This document shows positions 44,715 to 53,410 of a stretch of DNA of 64,000 nt, one piece after another. Origin of the DNA: Herbinix hemicellulosilytica (GTDB lineage Bacteria; Bacillota; Clostridia; Lachnospirales; Lachnospiraceae). Each line of letters opens with the position of its first letter. The stretch's first letter is position 1. The DNA lies in contig NZ_CVTD020000029.1 of the NCBI RefSeq assembly GCF_002904165.1, positions 48,053 to 112,052 on the forward strand, written 5' to 3'. The position numbers were made by a program, and so were the translations under genes. The notes beneath the pieces were generated by a model. The model saw only the letters and a program-made list of their open reading frames with translations. It was not told the origin of the DNA and searched no databases.

Positions 44715-45932
44715 ATGAAGAAGTATATTAAGAGGTTATTGGGAATAGATGAAATTCTGAAGAATATTGAAGAAATTAAGTCAGAAATTAAAAATCAACC
44801 AGAAGAGGAAAAGGAACTAAATAATTCATTACAGTTTGTAAATCCAATTGATAATAAACCATTCTTACATGTAGAGTCTTTAATTGATAGTCCAAATAAG
44901 TACGAAACAAAAAGTTTAAGACCAATTGGCAGTTCAGAGAAGATTATGAGTCTCATCCAATATCTTCCTATAGTGCAAACTGCAAAACAATCAGAGATGC
45001 TAAATGGTGCTTATAAAGTAGTTTTTCCTGAAGGGGCAGTAGGAGAGTTAATGAGATATAAAAATGGAATGTTAGGAACTCCTTTGGTTAATAATGGCAA
45101 AATCGGAAATACTCATGCTGGTTTAGTTGAATTGCAGAATTTGTCGTTAACACCTGTAATGGTATTTACAGCAATATCCGCAATTACGGGTCAGTATTTT
45201 ATGGCTAGAATAGATAAGTCTTTAGAAAGTATATCAAAGGATGTAAGAGAAATAATATCGATGTTTTTAGATGATAAAAAAGCGAAAAACAAGGCGATAT
45301 TTGGTTTCTATACCTATATCAGAAATAATCTCAATATTATAATAAATAATTCTGATTTGAGAATTGCTACATTGACTAATTTGCAGTCTTATTTAGTAGA
45401 ACTAAAACAAAATCTACTATTTTATGAAAGTACAATAAAAAGAAAGAATGCAGAATTAGACAGTATTATCAGCAATAATAGAACTACAGGTAAAAGAGTT
45501 AATGAGGTGCAAAAAGTTGAGATTGAGGTATCAGAATTGCTTGTTCAACAGCATATATGTTTTGAATTATTGTTAATAGGCAAGATGTATGAGATGCAGT
45601 TAGCCCAGATTTATGATGATGAATACTGCAATAACTTAATAGAAGATTTAAACATTCACTTTATAGATTCAGTTACGTTTAATAGAGATATTATTAATAA
45701 ATATTCAGGGATATTAGAACAAATTGAACGTAAAGCAATTATTAATAAAGATAAAGTATGGAATGAGAAAGGAGAATTTGATACTAACTTTGTAAAAAGG
45801 ATGGAAGACTTTGAGAAGAGTGTAATAAATACAATTGATTCAGTAAGAAATCTAATATCCTTTAATAAGGGGGAGCAAGTATTTATCGTAAAAGATGAAG
45901 GATTGTATTACTTAGGAGAAGAAGTGTCTTAG
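44715..45932 (+). CDS. Unrecognised 405-residue protein inserted in the BREX operon
   Basis: This gene lies between pglZ and brxL, where type 1 BREX normally has nothing, on the same strand and only 24 bases after pglZ. It has a strong ribosome site (AAGGAGGCC). The product begins with an amphipathic helix (LLGIDEILKNIEEIKSEIKN). It then has a compact part, KVVFPEGAVGELMRYKNGML, and a hydrophobic stretch LTPVMVFTAISAITGQYF (about 146-163) that could cross or insert into a membrane. The C-terminal half is a long helical, coiled-coil-prone region. Codon use is AT-rich, unlike brxC and brxL, so it probably joined later. No known family is recognised. A second effector, toxin or regulator of BREX is possible. 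Confidence 0.7.
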   Translation: MKKYIKRLLGIDEILKNIEEIKSEIKNQPEEEKELNNSLQFVNPIDNKPFLHVESLIDSPNKYETKSLRPIGSSEKIMSLIQYLPIVQTAKQSEMLNGAYKVVFPEGAVGELMRYKNGMLGTPLVNNGKIGNTHAGLVELQNLSLTPVMVFTAISAITGQYFMARIDKSLESISKDVREIISMFLDDKKAKNKAIFGFYTYIRNNLNIIINNSDLRIATLTNLQSYLVELKQNLLFYESTIKRKNAELDSIISNNRTTGKRVNEVQKVEIEVSELLVQQHICFELLLIGKMYEMQLAQIYDDEYCNNLIEDLNIHFIDSVTFNRDIINKYSGILEQIERKAIINKDKVWNEKGEFDTNFVKRMEDFEKSVINTIDSVRNLISFNKGEQVFIVKDEGLYYLGEEVS

Positions 45933-45951
45933 AACCTTTTAAAGATATTGT

Positions 45952-45978
45952 TATACTTTATTAGGAATATAAAGTATA
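45952..45978. promoter_or_regulatory. Perfect inverted repeat before brxL
   Basis: TATACTTTAT and ATAAAGTATA form a perfect 10-base inverted repeat around 7 bases, 17 bases before the brxL start. It could be an operator or an RNA hairpin that sets brxL expression separately from the rest of the operon. Confidence 0.45.
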
Positions 45979-45995
45979 GTTAAGGGGTTGAAAGA

Positions 45996-48026
45996 GTGGA
46001 TGAATTAAGCAGGAAACTGAATCAATATTTTGCCGGCAGGGTTGTAAGAAAGGACTTAACAAAAAAGATAAAAGAAGGTGCAAACGTGCCCGTATATGTT
46101 CTTGAATATCTTTTGGGCATGTATTGCGCCACAGATGATGAAGAAGGTATAGCCGAAGGTGTTGAAACAGTAAAAAGAATTCTGGCTGAAAATTTTGTGC
46201 GTCCTGATGAAGCCGAGAAGGTAAAATCCAAGATTAGGGAAATAGGAAAGTATACCGTTATTGATAAGGTTAGTGTAAAACTTAATGAAAAGAAGGATGT
46301 CTACGAGGCTGAATTTTCTAATTTGGGCATAAAGGGAGTAGCCATATCACCTACATATGTAAAACAATATGAAAAACTCCTTTGTGGGGGAATATGGTGC
46401 ATTATAAAAATGGATTATTACTATGATGAAGAGGCTAGAGGGACAAGCCCTTTTAATATTAGCAATTTGACTCCCATACAAATGCCTAATCTTGATATGG
46501 AAGAGATAATAAACGGCAGAAAATACTTCACAAAAGATGAATGGATAGATATTATTTTAAGGTCTATAGGGATGGAACCTACAAGGTTCGAAAATAATGT
46601 GAAGTGGCACCTTCTGGCAAGGATGATACCTCTGGTGGAAAATAACTACAACCTTTGCGAACTAGGGCCAAGGGGTACAGGTAAATCCCATGTATATAAG
46701 GAAATTTCTCCAAACAGCATTCTGGTATCAGGCGGGCAGACAACGGTGGCAAATCTGTTTTATAATATGGCTTCAAGGCAGATAGGCCTTGTGGGGCTTT
46801 GGGATTGTGTGGCTTTTGACGAGGTAGCAGGCATTACATTTAAAGATAAAGATGGAATTCAGATAATGAAGGATTACATGGCTTCGGGTTCTTTTGCCAG
46901 AGGGAAAGAAGAGAAGAATGCTTCTGCTTCTATGGTATTTGTGGGGAATATTAACCAGAGTGTGGATGTACTTCTGAAAACATCCCACCTTTTTGAGCCC
47001 TTCCCTGAGGCAATGGCCAATGATACAGCATTTTTTGACAGGATGCATTATTATATACCTGGGTGGGAGATACCCAAAATGCGACCGGAGTTTTTTACAG
47101 ATGAATATGGTTTTATTACAGATTATATATCTGAGTTTATGAGAGAGATGAGAAAATGGTCCTACTCTGATGCATTGGATAAATTCTTTAAACTGGGCAA
47201 CAACTTAAATCAGAGAGATGTTATTGCAGTAAGAAAAACAGTTTCAGGGCTTGTAAAACTCATATACCCTGACGGTGAATTTACAAGAAATGATATTGAA
47301 GAGATACTGCGCTATGCATTGATAGGGAGAAGGCGCGTTAAAGAGCAGTTGAAGAAAATCGGTGGTATGGAATTTTATGACGTTCATTTCTCCTACATAG
47401 ATAATGAAACAATGAGCGAGGAATTTGTTTCGGTTCCTGAGCAGGGCGGTGGCAAAATAATACCTGAAGGCATGGGTAAACCAGGCCATCTTTATACCAT
47501 TGCAAGAGGGAAATCAGGTATGATAGGGGCTTATAAGATTGAAACTCAGGTTATATCAGGTACCGGTAAATTTGAAAGGACAGGCCTTGGCTCTGATAGG
47601 GAGGCAAAAGAAAGTATAGAAACAGCCTTCAGGTACTTCAGGGCAAACAGCAAAAATATAAGTGGTAGTATAAGTGTTACCACAAAGGATTATTTGATGC
47701 ATGTACAGGATATACATGGAGTAGGGATGACTTCCGAACTTGCACTGGCAGCCTTTGTAGCATTATGTTCAGGGGCATTGGGTAAGCCGCCACAGAGCCA
47801 GTTGGTTGTTCTGGGTTCACTTAGCATAGGTGGTACAATAATAAAGGTTGAGGAATTAGCAAATGTTCTGCAGGTATGTTTTGATTCAGGTGCCAAGAGG
47901 GTGCTTCTTCCAATGGCATCTGCGGTGGATATTCCAACCGTTCCGCCTGAACTATTTGCAAAGTTTCAGATTTCATTCTACCAGAGTCCGGAGGATGCTG
48001 TATTTAAGGCTCTTGGGGTGGAGTAG
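45996..48026 (+). CDS. brxL: BrxL, Lon-like AAA+ protein of BREX
   Basis: The 676-residue product has an AAA+ core with Walker A LGPRGTGKSHVYKE (about 222-235) and Walker B CVAFDEVAG (about 270-278). The C-terminal Lon-protease-like domain reads MTSELALAAFVALCSGALG, GSLSIGGTIIKVEELANVLQ and AKRVLLPMASAVDIPTVPPE. BrxL forms DNA-binding rings of MCM/Lon type and completes the type 1 operon. GTG start behind AAGGGG. Its GC-richer codon use matches brxC. The 63 bases between it and the inserted gene contain an inverted repeat. Confidence 0.93.
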   Translation: MDELSRKLNQYFAGRVVRKDLTKKIKEGANVPVYVLEYLLGMYCATDDEEGIAEGVETVKRILAENFVRPDEAEKVKSKIREIGKYTVIDKVSVKLNEKKDVYEAEFSNLGIKGVAISPTYVKQYEKLLCGGIWCIIKMDYYYDEEARGTSPFNISNLTPIQMPNLDMEEIINGRKYFTKDEWIDIILRSIGMEPTRFENNVKWHLLARMIPLVENNYNLCELGPRGTGKSHVYKEISPNSILVSGGQTTVANLFYNMASRQIGLVGLWDCVAFDEVAGITFKDKDGIQIMKDYMASGSFARGKEEKNASASMVFVGNINQSVDVLLKTSHLFEPFPEAMANDTAFFDRMHYYIPGWEIPKMRPEFFTDEYGFITDYISEFMREMRKWSYSDALDKFFKLGNNLNQRDVIAVRKTVSGLVKLIYPDGEFTRNDIEEILRYALIGRRRVKEQLKKIGGMEFYDVHFSYIDNETMSEEFVSVPEQGGGKIIPEGMGKPGHLYTIARGKSGMIGAYKIETQVISGTGKFERTGLGSDREAKESIETAFRYFRANSKNISGSISVTTKDYLMHVQDIHGVGMTSELALAAFVALCSGALGKPPQSQLVVLGSLSIGGTIIKVEELANVLQVCFDSGAKRVLLPMASAVDIPTVPPELFAKFQISFYQSPEDAVFKALGVE

Positions 48027-48122
48027 TTTGAGTTTGTACAAGGCTAGGAGTATTTTTACTTATATATTAATGGAAAGTTTACCAAGAACTATCTGCCAGT
48101 ATTATGTAAGGAGTGAAATAGG

Positions 48123-49133
48123 ATGTTAATCCCGATAAGTATCGAAGAAAATAATATTGATACCAGTGATACTGAGATTAGTAATTCAACCTTTAAAGAT
48201 TTAAAGTTGAAAGAAGAGCATATTGAAGAGTTTCTTAGGAAAAACATTGAGGTAATATTTGGCGAAGAAGAAAGTCTTTTAATAGTAGGGCAGCAAGTAA
48301 ACAATAAGGAAAAAGGACGAAGTGATTTAACTGCAATCGATGAAAATGGCAATATTGTCCTTATAGAGATAAAAAGAGATGCTGATGACATAAAGAGTAG
48401 AAAAGAAGCATTTGAATTCCAGGCAATAAGATATGCAGCAAGTTATGCTAAGATAAAGTCACCAGATGTTTTAGTTAATAAAATATTCTCAAAATATATC
48501 GAAAAGCATAAAGAAGAGTTTGAATTGGGGGATTTAACACCTGCTGAGAAAGGGAAAAGAATAATAAACGATTTTCTAATAAGTAATAATTCTTTAAAAA
48601 CATTCAACCAAAAGCAAAGAATAATATTAGTCGCATCATCATTTGATACTCAAACATTATCCGCTGTGGCTTGGCTAATATCAAATAATGTTGATATCAG
48701 TTGCTTTAGTATTATGCCATTAAAGATAAACAACCAGGTGTTTTTACAGGTTGATAGAATTCTTCCCCCTTCAAGTATAGAGGATTTTTATGTAGATATT
48801 GAGGATAATAAAGAAATTGAAATAGGGAAAAACCCAACTGAAATTATCAGAACCAATCTTCCCAGAATGCCCAAATTGTTTGAATGGGGTCTGCTAAAAA
48901 AAGGAGATAAGTTGTATATAAGAAATCATGATAAGGAATCATCAACGGCCGAAGTTATCGACCAAAGATTTGTTAACTACAAAGGCAATAAGATTACCTA
49001 TAACCAATGGGGGCAGGATGTAACGGGATGGTCGTCAATATGTATCTATGAATGGGCAGTAAAATTAGATTGTGATAGAACTTTAGATAACCTAAGAAGG
49101 GCGAAACTCCAAGAAATTAATGACGGTGAATAG
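48123..49133 (+). CDS. PD-(D/E)XK nuclease-like protein (NucS/DUF91 type)
   Basis: The 336-residue product has an N-terminal nuclease-like domain with the core motif GRSDLTAIDENGNIVLIEIK (about 60-79), that is Asp and Glu-x-Lys of the PD-(D/E)XK fold, preceded by a LKEEHIEEFLRKNIEVIFG helix as in NucS/DUF91 proteins. The C-terminal part (about 235-330) is a separate domain with YKGNKITYNQWGQDVTGWS. Such proteins are often found in defence islands and near restriction genes. ATG start behind AAGGAGTG, about 100 bases after brxL, so it may be expressed with BREX. Nuclease fold likely; partnership with BREX is inference from position. Confidence 0.7.
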   Translation: MLIPISIEENNIDTSDTEISNSTFKDLKLKEEHIEEFLRKNIEVIFGEEESLLIVGQQVNNKEKGRSDLTAIDENGNIVLIEIKRDADDIKSRKEAFEFQAIRYAASYAKIKSPDVLVNKIFSKYIEKHKEEFELGDLTPAEKGKRIINDFLISNNSLKTFNQKQRIILVASSFDTQTLSAVAWLISNNVDISCFSIMPLKINNQVFLQVDRILPPSSIEDFYVDIEDNKEIEIGKNPTEIIRTNLPRMPKLFEWGLLKKGDKLYIRNHDKESSTAEVIDQRFVNYKGNKITYNQWGQDVTGWSSICIYEWAVKLDCDRTLDNLRRAKLQEINDGE

Positions 49134-49248
49134 TTATATGTATAATAAGTAAAGTAAATGATTAAGAGATATTATATAAATTATTTATTACCGACAGAAA
49201 TAAAAATATATGTAATTTAGGCAAGAAAAGAGTTAGGAAGTGCGTTAA

Positions 49249-50127
49249 GTGGATAGATATGAACGAATACTCGGAGGCCTTTTTGGAGTTGCCTGCGGTG
49301 ACGCTCTCGGTGGAACGCTTGAGTTTATGTCAAGGTATGAAATAAAAAGAAAATATAGATATTTAAAAGATATTATCGGTGGTGGCTGTTGGGACCTGGA
49401 ACCTGGAGAAGTGACGGATGATACAATGATGACTATTGCTGTGGCAGAAGGCATCCTGGACAACCCAGAGAATCCTGTCGAAGATATCGGAAAACACTTT
49501 ATTAAATGGTATGATAGTAAACCAAAGGATATCGGCAATATTATCCGAATTGCACTTGGTGAGTATAAACGAAGCAATGACTGGATGAAAACAGCCTACT
49601 ACGCTCATCAGGCAACAGGTGGTATGAGTGCTGGGAATGGTTCACTTATGCGATGCTTGCCAGTTGCGCTTTATTACAATGACATCGATAGAATGCTTGA
49701 GATAACTGCTTCACAAAGCGTTCTTACCCATTATGACCAAAAAGCAACAGATGCCTGCCAGTTTTACAACCTGTTAGTTTACCAATTTCTCAATGGTAAG
49801 CCTAAAGTGCCTTGTATAAGAGAGTACATAGAAGAGTATCCAGAATATAAGCAGGTATTCCAGTTATCAAAAGACCAACTGAAACCGACAGGATATGTGT
49901 TTGACACCTTGATATGTGCATTATGGTGTTTTATTAACACTTCTACCTTCGAGGATGCTGCATGCCAAGCAGCCAACCTTGGAGGAGATGCGGACACTAT
50001 AGCCGCAATTACCGGCGGAATGGCTGGGGTGTACTATGGCTATAACGCTATCCCTGACAGGTGGAAGGAAAAGATATTGGTAAAAGAGCAGTTGATTTCA
50101 ATCGCACAGCGGATTTTTAAAGGTTAA
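49249..50127 (+). CDS. ADP-ribosylglycohydrolase (DraG/ARH family)
   Basis: The 292-residue product shows the family metal-site motifs: GVACGDALGGTLEF (about 13-26), GEVTDDTMMTIAVAEG (about 56-71), GNGSLMRCLPVALYY and LGGDADTIAAITGGMAG (about 248-264). These enzymes use two Mg or Mn ions to remove ADP-ribose from proteins, nucleic acids or small molecules. GTG start behind AGGAAG. In defence islands they can reverse ADP-ribosylating toxins, but no ADP-ribosyltransferase gene is recognisable nearby, so the role is open. It is convergent with the next gene, with a strong terminator between. Confidence 0.88.
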   Translation: MDRYERILGGLFGVACGDALGGTLEFMSRYEIKRKYRYLKDIIGGGCWDLEPGEVTDDTMMTIAVAEGILDNPENPVEDIGKHFIKWYDSKPKDIGNIIRIALGEYKRSNDWMKTAYYAHQATGGMSAGNGSLMRCLPVALYYNDIDRMLEITASQSVLTHYDQKATDACQFYNLLVYQFLNGKPKVPCIREYIEEYPEYKQVFQLSKDQLKPTGYVFDTLICALWCFINTSTFEDAACQAANLGGDADTIAAITGGMAGVYYGYNAIPDRWKEKILVKEQLISIAQRIFKG

Positions 50128-50186
50128 TTTTGAAAGTGGTAGTAAGGGTATTGGATATTAGGCTTACGAAGAGATAAAAATAAAGA

Positions 50187-50234
50187 AACAAGTCAGTTCT
50201 ATCAATTTATATATCTTGATAGAACTGACTTGTT
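50187..50234. terminator. Bidirectional terminator, 19-bp perfect stem
   Basis: AACAAGTCAGTTCTATCAA pairs perfectly with TTGATAGAACTGACTTGTT around 10 bases, between two convergent genes. It should end both transcripts. Confidence 0.8.
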
Positions 50235-50239
50235 CGTTA

Positions 50240-51028
50240 TTAATAAGTATGGGTTCTCTCAAATTTTATTTTGCCGTTTGGAAGAACATACTTATATACA
50301 ATATCCCAAGAACATTCCTCATTAGGGTCATTACATTTTTCCATCCACTTACTGATGAGGACAGGCTTGTTAGTTTTTTTAGCCTGTGAAATTTGCTTTA
50401 AAGTAGGAGTAATCTTACTTTTCTCCTGCTCTCTTTTTAGGTTGTTTTCCATTAGCAAGTGTAATTTCAGAATATCGCATATGAAATCTTTGTGTTCAGA
50501 TGATTCCAAAAGTTCCTTTATATCCACAACTTCTTGGTCATATAATAAACCTAGTTCTTCATCATATTTAAATTTATGCAGTTCATTGCAATAAGGGCAG
50601 TACCAGTAATCAGTTTTATAATTTACAGGAATAGGAAAGTTTTCGGCAAAGGTAGCACTTTCAGGTTGGATTTTAAGTGCATAATATGTTTCAAAACAGG
50701 GGGTAAATATTTTTTCTTCCAATCCTGATAAATAGTTGCTATCTGATAGATAAATAACAATCCCGCTATTATGGCATTTTTCACATACTTCCCCATAACC
50801 TAAATCATTGACAATAAAATAGTTGGCTGTGCCCATCAAATTCATCATTGGTTTAGATAAAACCCTGTTATTAAGTTCATCAATTATTCTGTTCCTTTCT
50901 TGTTGCATTTCTAACCAAAACAGTTCTAAAGGCAATTTAGTAATAAAACATTTTGATGTTATAAAATTTTCCCATAACTCCTCTGACCTTTTCTCAATAC
51001 GTTTAAAATAATCATTATTGTTATACAT
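50240..51028 (-). CDS. Unrecognised 262-residue protein with zinc-binding cysteines
   Basis: The product has two cysteine pairs, CEKCHNSG (about 100) and YWYCPYCNELH (about 155), probably forming one zinc site, in an otherwise helical, charged protein (MYNNNDYFKRIEKRSEELWE at the start). The arrangement recalls DnaC/phage-replication accessory proteins with N-terminal zinc motifs, but no ATPase follows, so I leave the function open. ATG 51028 behind GGAGAA. It follows the gene at 51124-51660 on the same strand after about 95 bases; the two may share a transcript. Confidence 0.6.
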   Translation of the reverse strand: MYNNNDYFKRIEKRSEELWENFITSKCFITKLPLELFWLEMQQERNRIIDELNNRVLSKPMMNLMGTANYFIVNDLGYGEVCEKCHNSGIVIYLSDSNYLSGLEEKIFTPCFETYYALKIQPESATFAENFPIPVNYKTDYWYCPYCNELHKFKYDEELGLLYDQEVVDIKELLESSEHKDFICDILKLHLLMENNLKREQEKSKITPTLKQISQAKKTNKPVLISKWMEKCNDPNEECSWDIVYKYVLPNGKIKFERTHTY

Positions 51029-51123
51029 ATTTTATTCTCCTTTCAAATTTAATATTTTGAATATAAAAGAGGAGTTGCTCTGTATATGTTTAAGCAACTC
51101 CAAATAAATATTATTATCGGCTG

Positions 51124-51660
51124 TTAACCCCTGATAATTTTTGCTACATATGTGGAATACGACCAAAGTGTATTAAGGTCAAATCTGTAAAGTCTGAATA
51201 TCCAGTCCATATATTGTTTATTACAATTACCCATAGAAAGCATTTTCGCCCAGGACTTCAGCCATTTTTCCTGCAAAGCGGGAGGGATAGCCACAGCCCT
51301 CATGCACTGTATAATATTGTTTTGAGACTCAATCCCATATATGTTTAAAATGTTGCTTTTTTTATACACCGAGATATCTGCTCTTCCATCCTTATATAGA
51401 GTCGGGTCGAATACAATCTCAAAGGTAAGAGACTTTTTGCCCATCCGAACAAGTGTTAAAATGAAACCTGTATTACTATCTTCATATATTCTAAATTCAA
51501 TAGTTCCAGTTTTTATAGCATTAATTTCTTCAGGCAGAATTCCGTGTAAATAGATTGGAAGGAAATAGCCACCCTCTTTGGAAACTTCCAAAACGGCGCC
51601 TTCTCTTTTCTGATAGTTTTTAAACATGGGGAATGGAGCCCCAATTTTAAATTCAAGCAT
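51124..51660 (-). CDS. Unrecognised 178-residue protein
   Basis: The first two thirds look rich in beta-strand (MLEFKIGAPFPMFKNYQKRE, GYFLPIYLHGILPEEINAI), and the C-terminus is helical with aromatic residues (YMDWIFRLYRFDLNTLWSYS). No membrane segment or motif is recognised. ATG 51660 behind AAGGAG. The C-terminal helical part could bind a partner. It sits between two other minus-strand unknowns, each after its own spacing, suggesting a small unknown module. Confidence 0.55.
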   Translation of the reverse strand: MLEFKIGAPFPMFKNYQKREGAVLEVSKEGGYFLPIYLHGILPEEINAIKTGTIEFRIYEDSNTGFILTLVRMGKKSLTFEIVFDPTLYKDGRADISVYKKSNILNIYGIESQNNIIQCMRAVAIPPALQEKWLKSWAKMLSMGNCNKQYMDWIFRLYRFDLNTLWSYSTYVAKIIRG

Positions 51661-51694
51661 AATTCATTCTCCTTTCAGATTGGTTATAAAAAAT

Positions 51695-51721
51695 GCTACC
51701 TAGATATTTAATCTAGGTAGC
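51695..51721 (-). terminator. Terminator of the minus-strand gene at 51798
   Basis: GCTACCTAGAT pairs perfectly with ATCTAGGTAGC around 5 bases. On the minus strand it runs into ATTTTTT. Confidence 0.75.
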
Positions 51722-51797
51722 AAGTAAAATTAGCACTACAAATATAAGCCGTATTATTTACTAAAAGTTTAACAATTCAAAGTTTTGACATTTTGTG

Positions 51798-52340
51798 TTA
51801 TTTATTAACCCTTGTTAACTCGGATAATATCTTAAAAAGTTCTGTATTACGTTTTGGTCTTAACACCTCATCTATAAGTTGCCACAATTCTGTTTCACTT
51901 TCTCCAATTTTTGTCCCATAATCTAATATTCCATCGATTACTTTTCTATTAATATATTCTGAATATTCCGAAGGCACTATTGCAACATTTAATGGTGAAA
52001 TTCTTCTAACTGCATTTTCATCATACAGACAATGTAAGAAAGCAGTTCTTGAATAAACAACATTTGAAAGAAAATAAAAAATATGAGGGAACTCATCAAA
52101 TAATTTTTTTGCATATTTTCTAATTTCTTTGATTTCATAGATGTCTTTTGATGTATTTTCATAGCCCTTGAAACCAATTATTAGTTTATTTTTACCCTGC
52201 TTACCAGCATCTTCGAATGCTTTAAGTGTCTGTCTGGCTCTTCTTAAATTTATATTTTTAACCTCTTGCTTTGTAATATCGAGGCAAATATAATCTGCCT
52301 CTATAATATGATTTTTTGTTACATTATTTATAACAATCAT
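51798..52340 (-). CDS. Unrecognised 180-residue protein
   Basis: The start was set at ATG 52340 (MIVINNVTKNHIIEADYICL), with AAAGGG upstream; the upstream extension of the frame is unlikely to be coding. The protein begins with beta-strand, followed by charged helices; the middle (HIFYFLSNVVYSRTAFLHCL) is hydrophobic but not clearly membrane-spanning. I recognise no family. It is divergent from the helicase pair, with the operator region between them, so the two transcripts may be controlled together. Confidence 0.55.
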   Translation of the reverse strand: MIVINNVTKNHIIEADYICLDITKQEVKNINLRRARQTLKAFEDAGKQGKNKLIIGFKGYENTSKDIYEIKEIRKYAKKLFDEFPHIFYFLSNVVYSRTAFLHCLYDENAVRRISPLNVAIVPSEYSEYINRKVIDGILDYGTKIGESETELWQLIDEVLRPKRNTELFKILSELTRVNK

Positions 52341-52592
52341 TCTACTCAACCCTTTCTTTTTGATTTTTGGGAATAAAAAAAGACATAGAACATATAGTTC
52401 CTGTCTTCCTATAATCCATAACACTGGCCAATGTATGAATTTAGATAACATTTACCCAAGTATATCATAACATGACTAAAAAAGGTTGTCAATACAAAAA
52501 ATAAAAAAATTAACAAAATATACAACACAGGCATTAATAGAAAAGAGACATTTTGTTATAAGATTTATGTGTAATAATATATTATGACCTTA

Positions 52593-52649
52593 TTCTTGAA
52601 ACAAGAAAAATGCAATAATATATTACCACCCTATTCTTGAATCAAGAAT
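52593..52649. promoter_or_regulatory. Double palindromic operator
   Basis: TTCTTGAAACAAGAA (52593-52607) and ATTCTTGAATCAAGAAT (52633-52649) are palindromes 41 bases apart centre to centre, set in a longer direct repeat (AATAATATATTA, then CCTATTCTTGA-type). A TATAAT follows at 52655-52660, so the second palindrome overlaps the expected -35 position. This looks like cooperative repressor sites for the helicase pair. Confidence 0.65.
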
Positions 52650-52726
52650 GATGTTATAATATACTTATTTATAACTAAAAGTATGAATAACTAAGTTGCA
52701 AGTTATATCTTGAGAGGTGTTGTCAT

Positions 52727-53410
52727 ATGCAAGAGGGCAATAACGGGATTATTTATAGCAATGTTTCTGGTGAAAGCAGGAATTCAAATAATGAGTGTGA
52801 TAAACTTAAATCCATGACTGTTTCATCACATAATGAAAGATTGGGAATCAGTCGGATTAGGATTAATAATAACAAGTTTAAAAATTGTGGTTGGGAAATT
52901 TACAAAGTAGACCTAAAAGCAGCGCAGGATTTTAATGATTTTCAAATATATCTTTGGCAGAAAATGAAGAGAATTGCGGATGCAGATATAGAACGTCAAG
53001 ATAATAATATTAAGAATATCTTTACTTATGCTTTACGATACTCCATACCTTCTGTTTTTTATAAAATAGTTTTTTATAATAAAGGAAAAGGTCTTCAACA
53101 AGTTTATCTGACTGATGAAGAAATTGAAAGAATAATGACCGACTATAACGATTTTGTCAAAGAAAAGTCCTGTCATGTGACAGATAAATTTGACCATCTA
53201 ACAGAGCACTATTCGTGGAAAATATGTGAAATAGATTATTATGCTGCTACAATTTTTAAGAATGTTTCCGGGCTTACATACAAGGAAATTATGAAAAACG
53301 CATTGAGAACATACCTTAATCAAATAAGTTATATCCATGCACAGGAAGAAATAGAATTAGAGGTAAAACATATAGAAGAATATCTGAAGGAAGGGGAAAT
53401 ATATGAATAA
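52727..53410 (+). CDS. Unrecognised 227-residue protein, partner of the helicase
   Basis: The product is soluble, with a disordered N-terminus (about 1-35) and two similar halves. Each half has a WxI-x-(K/E)-(V/I)-D pattern followed by helices: NCGWEIYKVDLKAAQDFND and HYSWKICEIDYYAATIFKN. This internal duplication suggests two copies of a small helical domain. ATG 52727 behind GAGAGGTG. The stop overlaps the start of the SF2 helicase gene by 8 bases, so the proteins are made together. It could be a DNA-end or substrate-recognition subunit. No family name can be given. Confidence 0.65.
   Translation: MQEGNNGIIYSNVSGESRNSNNECDKLKSMTVSSHNERLGISRIRINNNKFKNCGWEIYKVDLKAAQDFNDFQIYLWQKMKRIADADIERQDNNIKNIFTYALRYSIPSVFYKIVFYNKGKGLQQVYLTDEEIERIMTDYNDFVKEKSCHVTDKFDHLTEHYSWKICEIDYYAATIFKNVSGLTYKEIMKNALRTYLNQISYIHAQEEIELEVKHIEEYLKEGEIYE

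Noticed and set aside
47863..48129. 88-codon plus-strand frame at the end of brxL
   Set aside because: It overlaps the conserved Lon-like end of brxL in another phase and has no homology.
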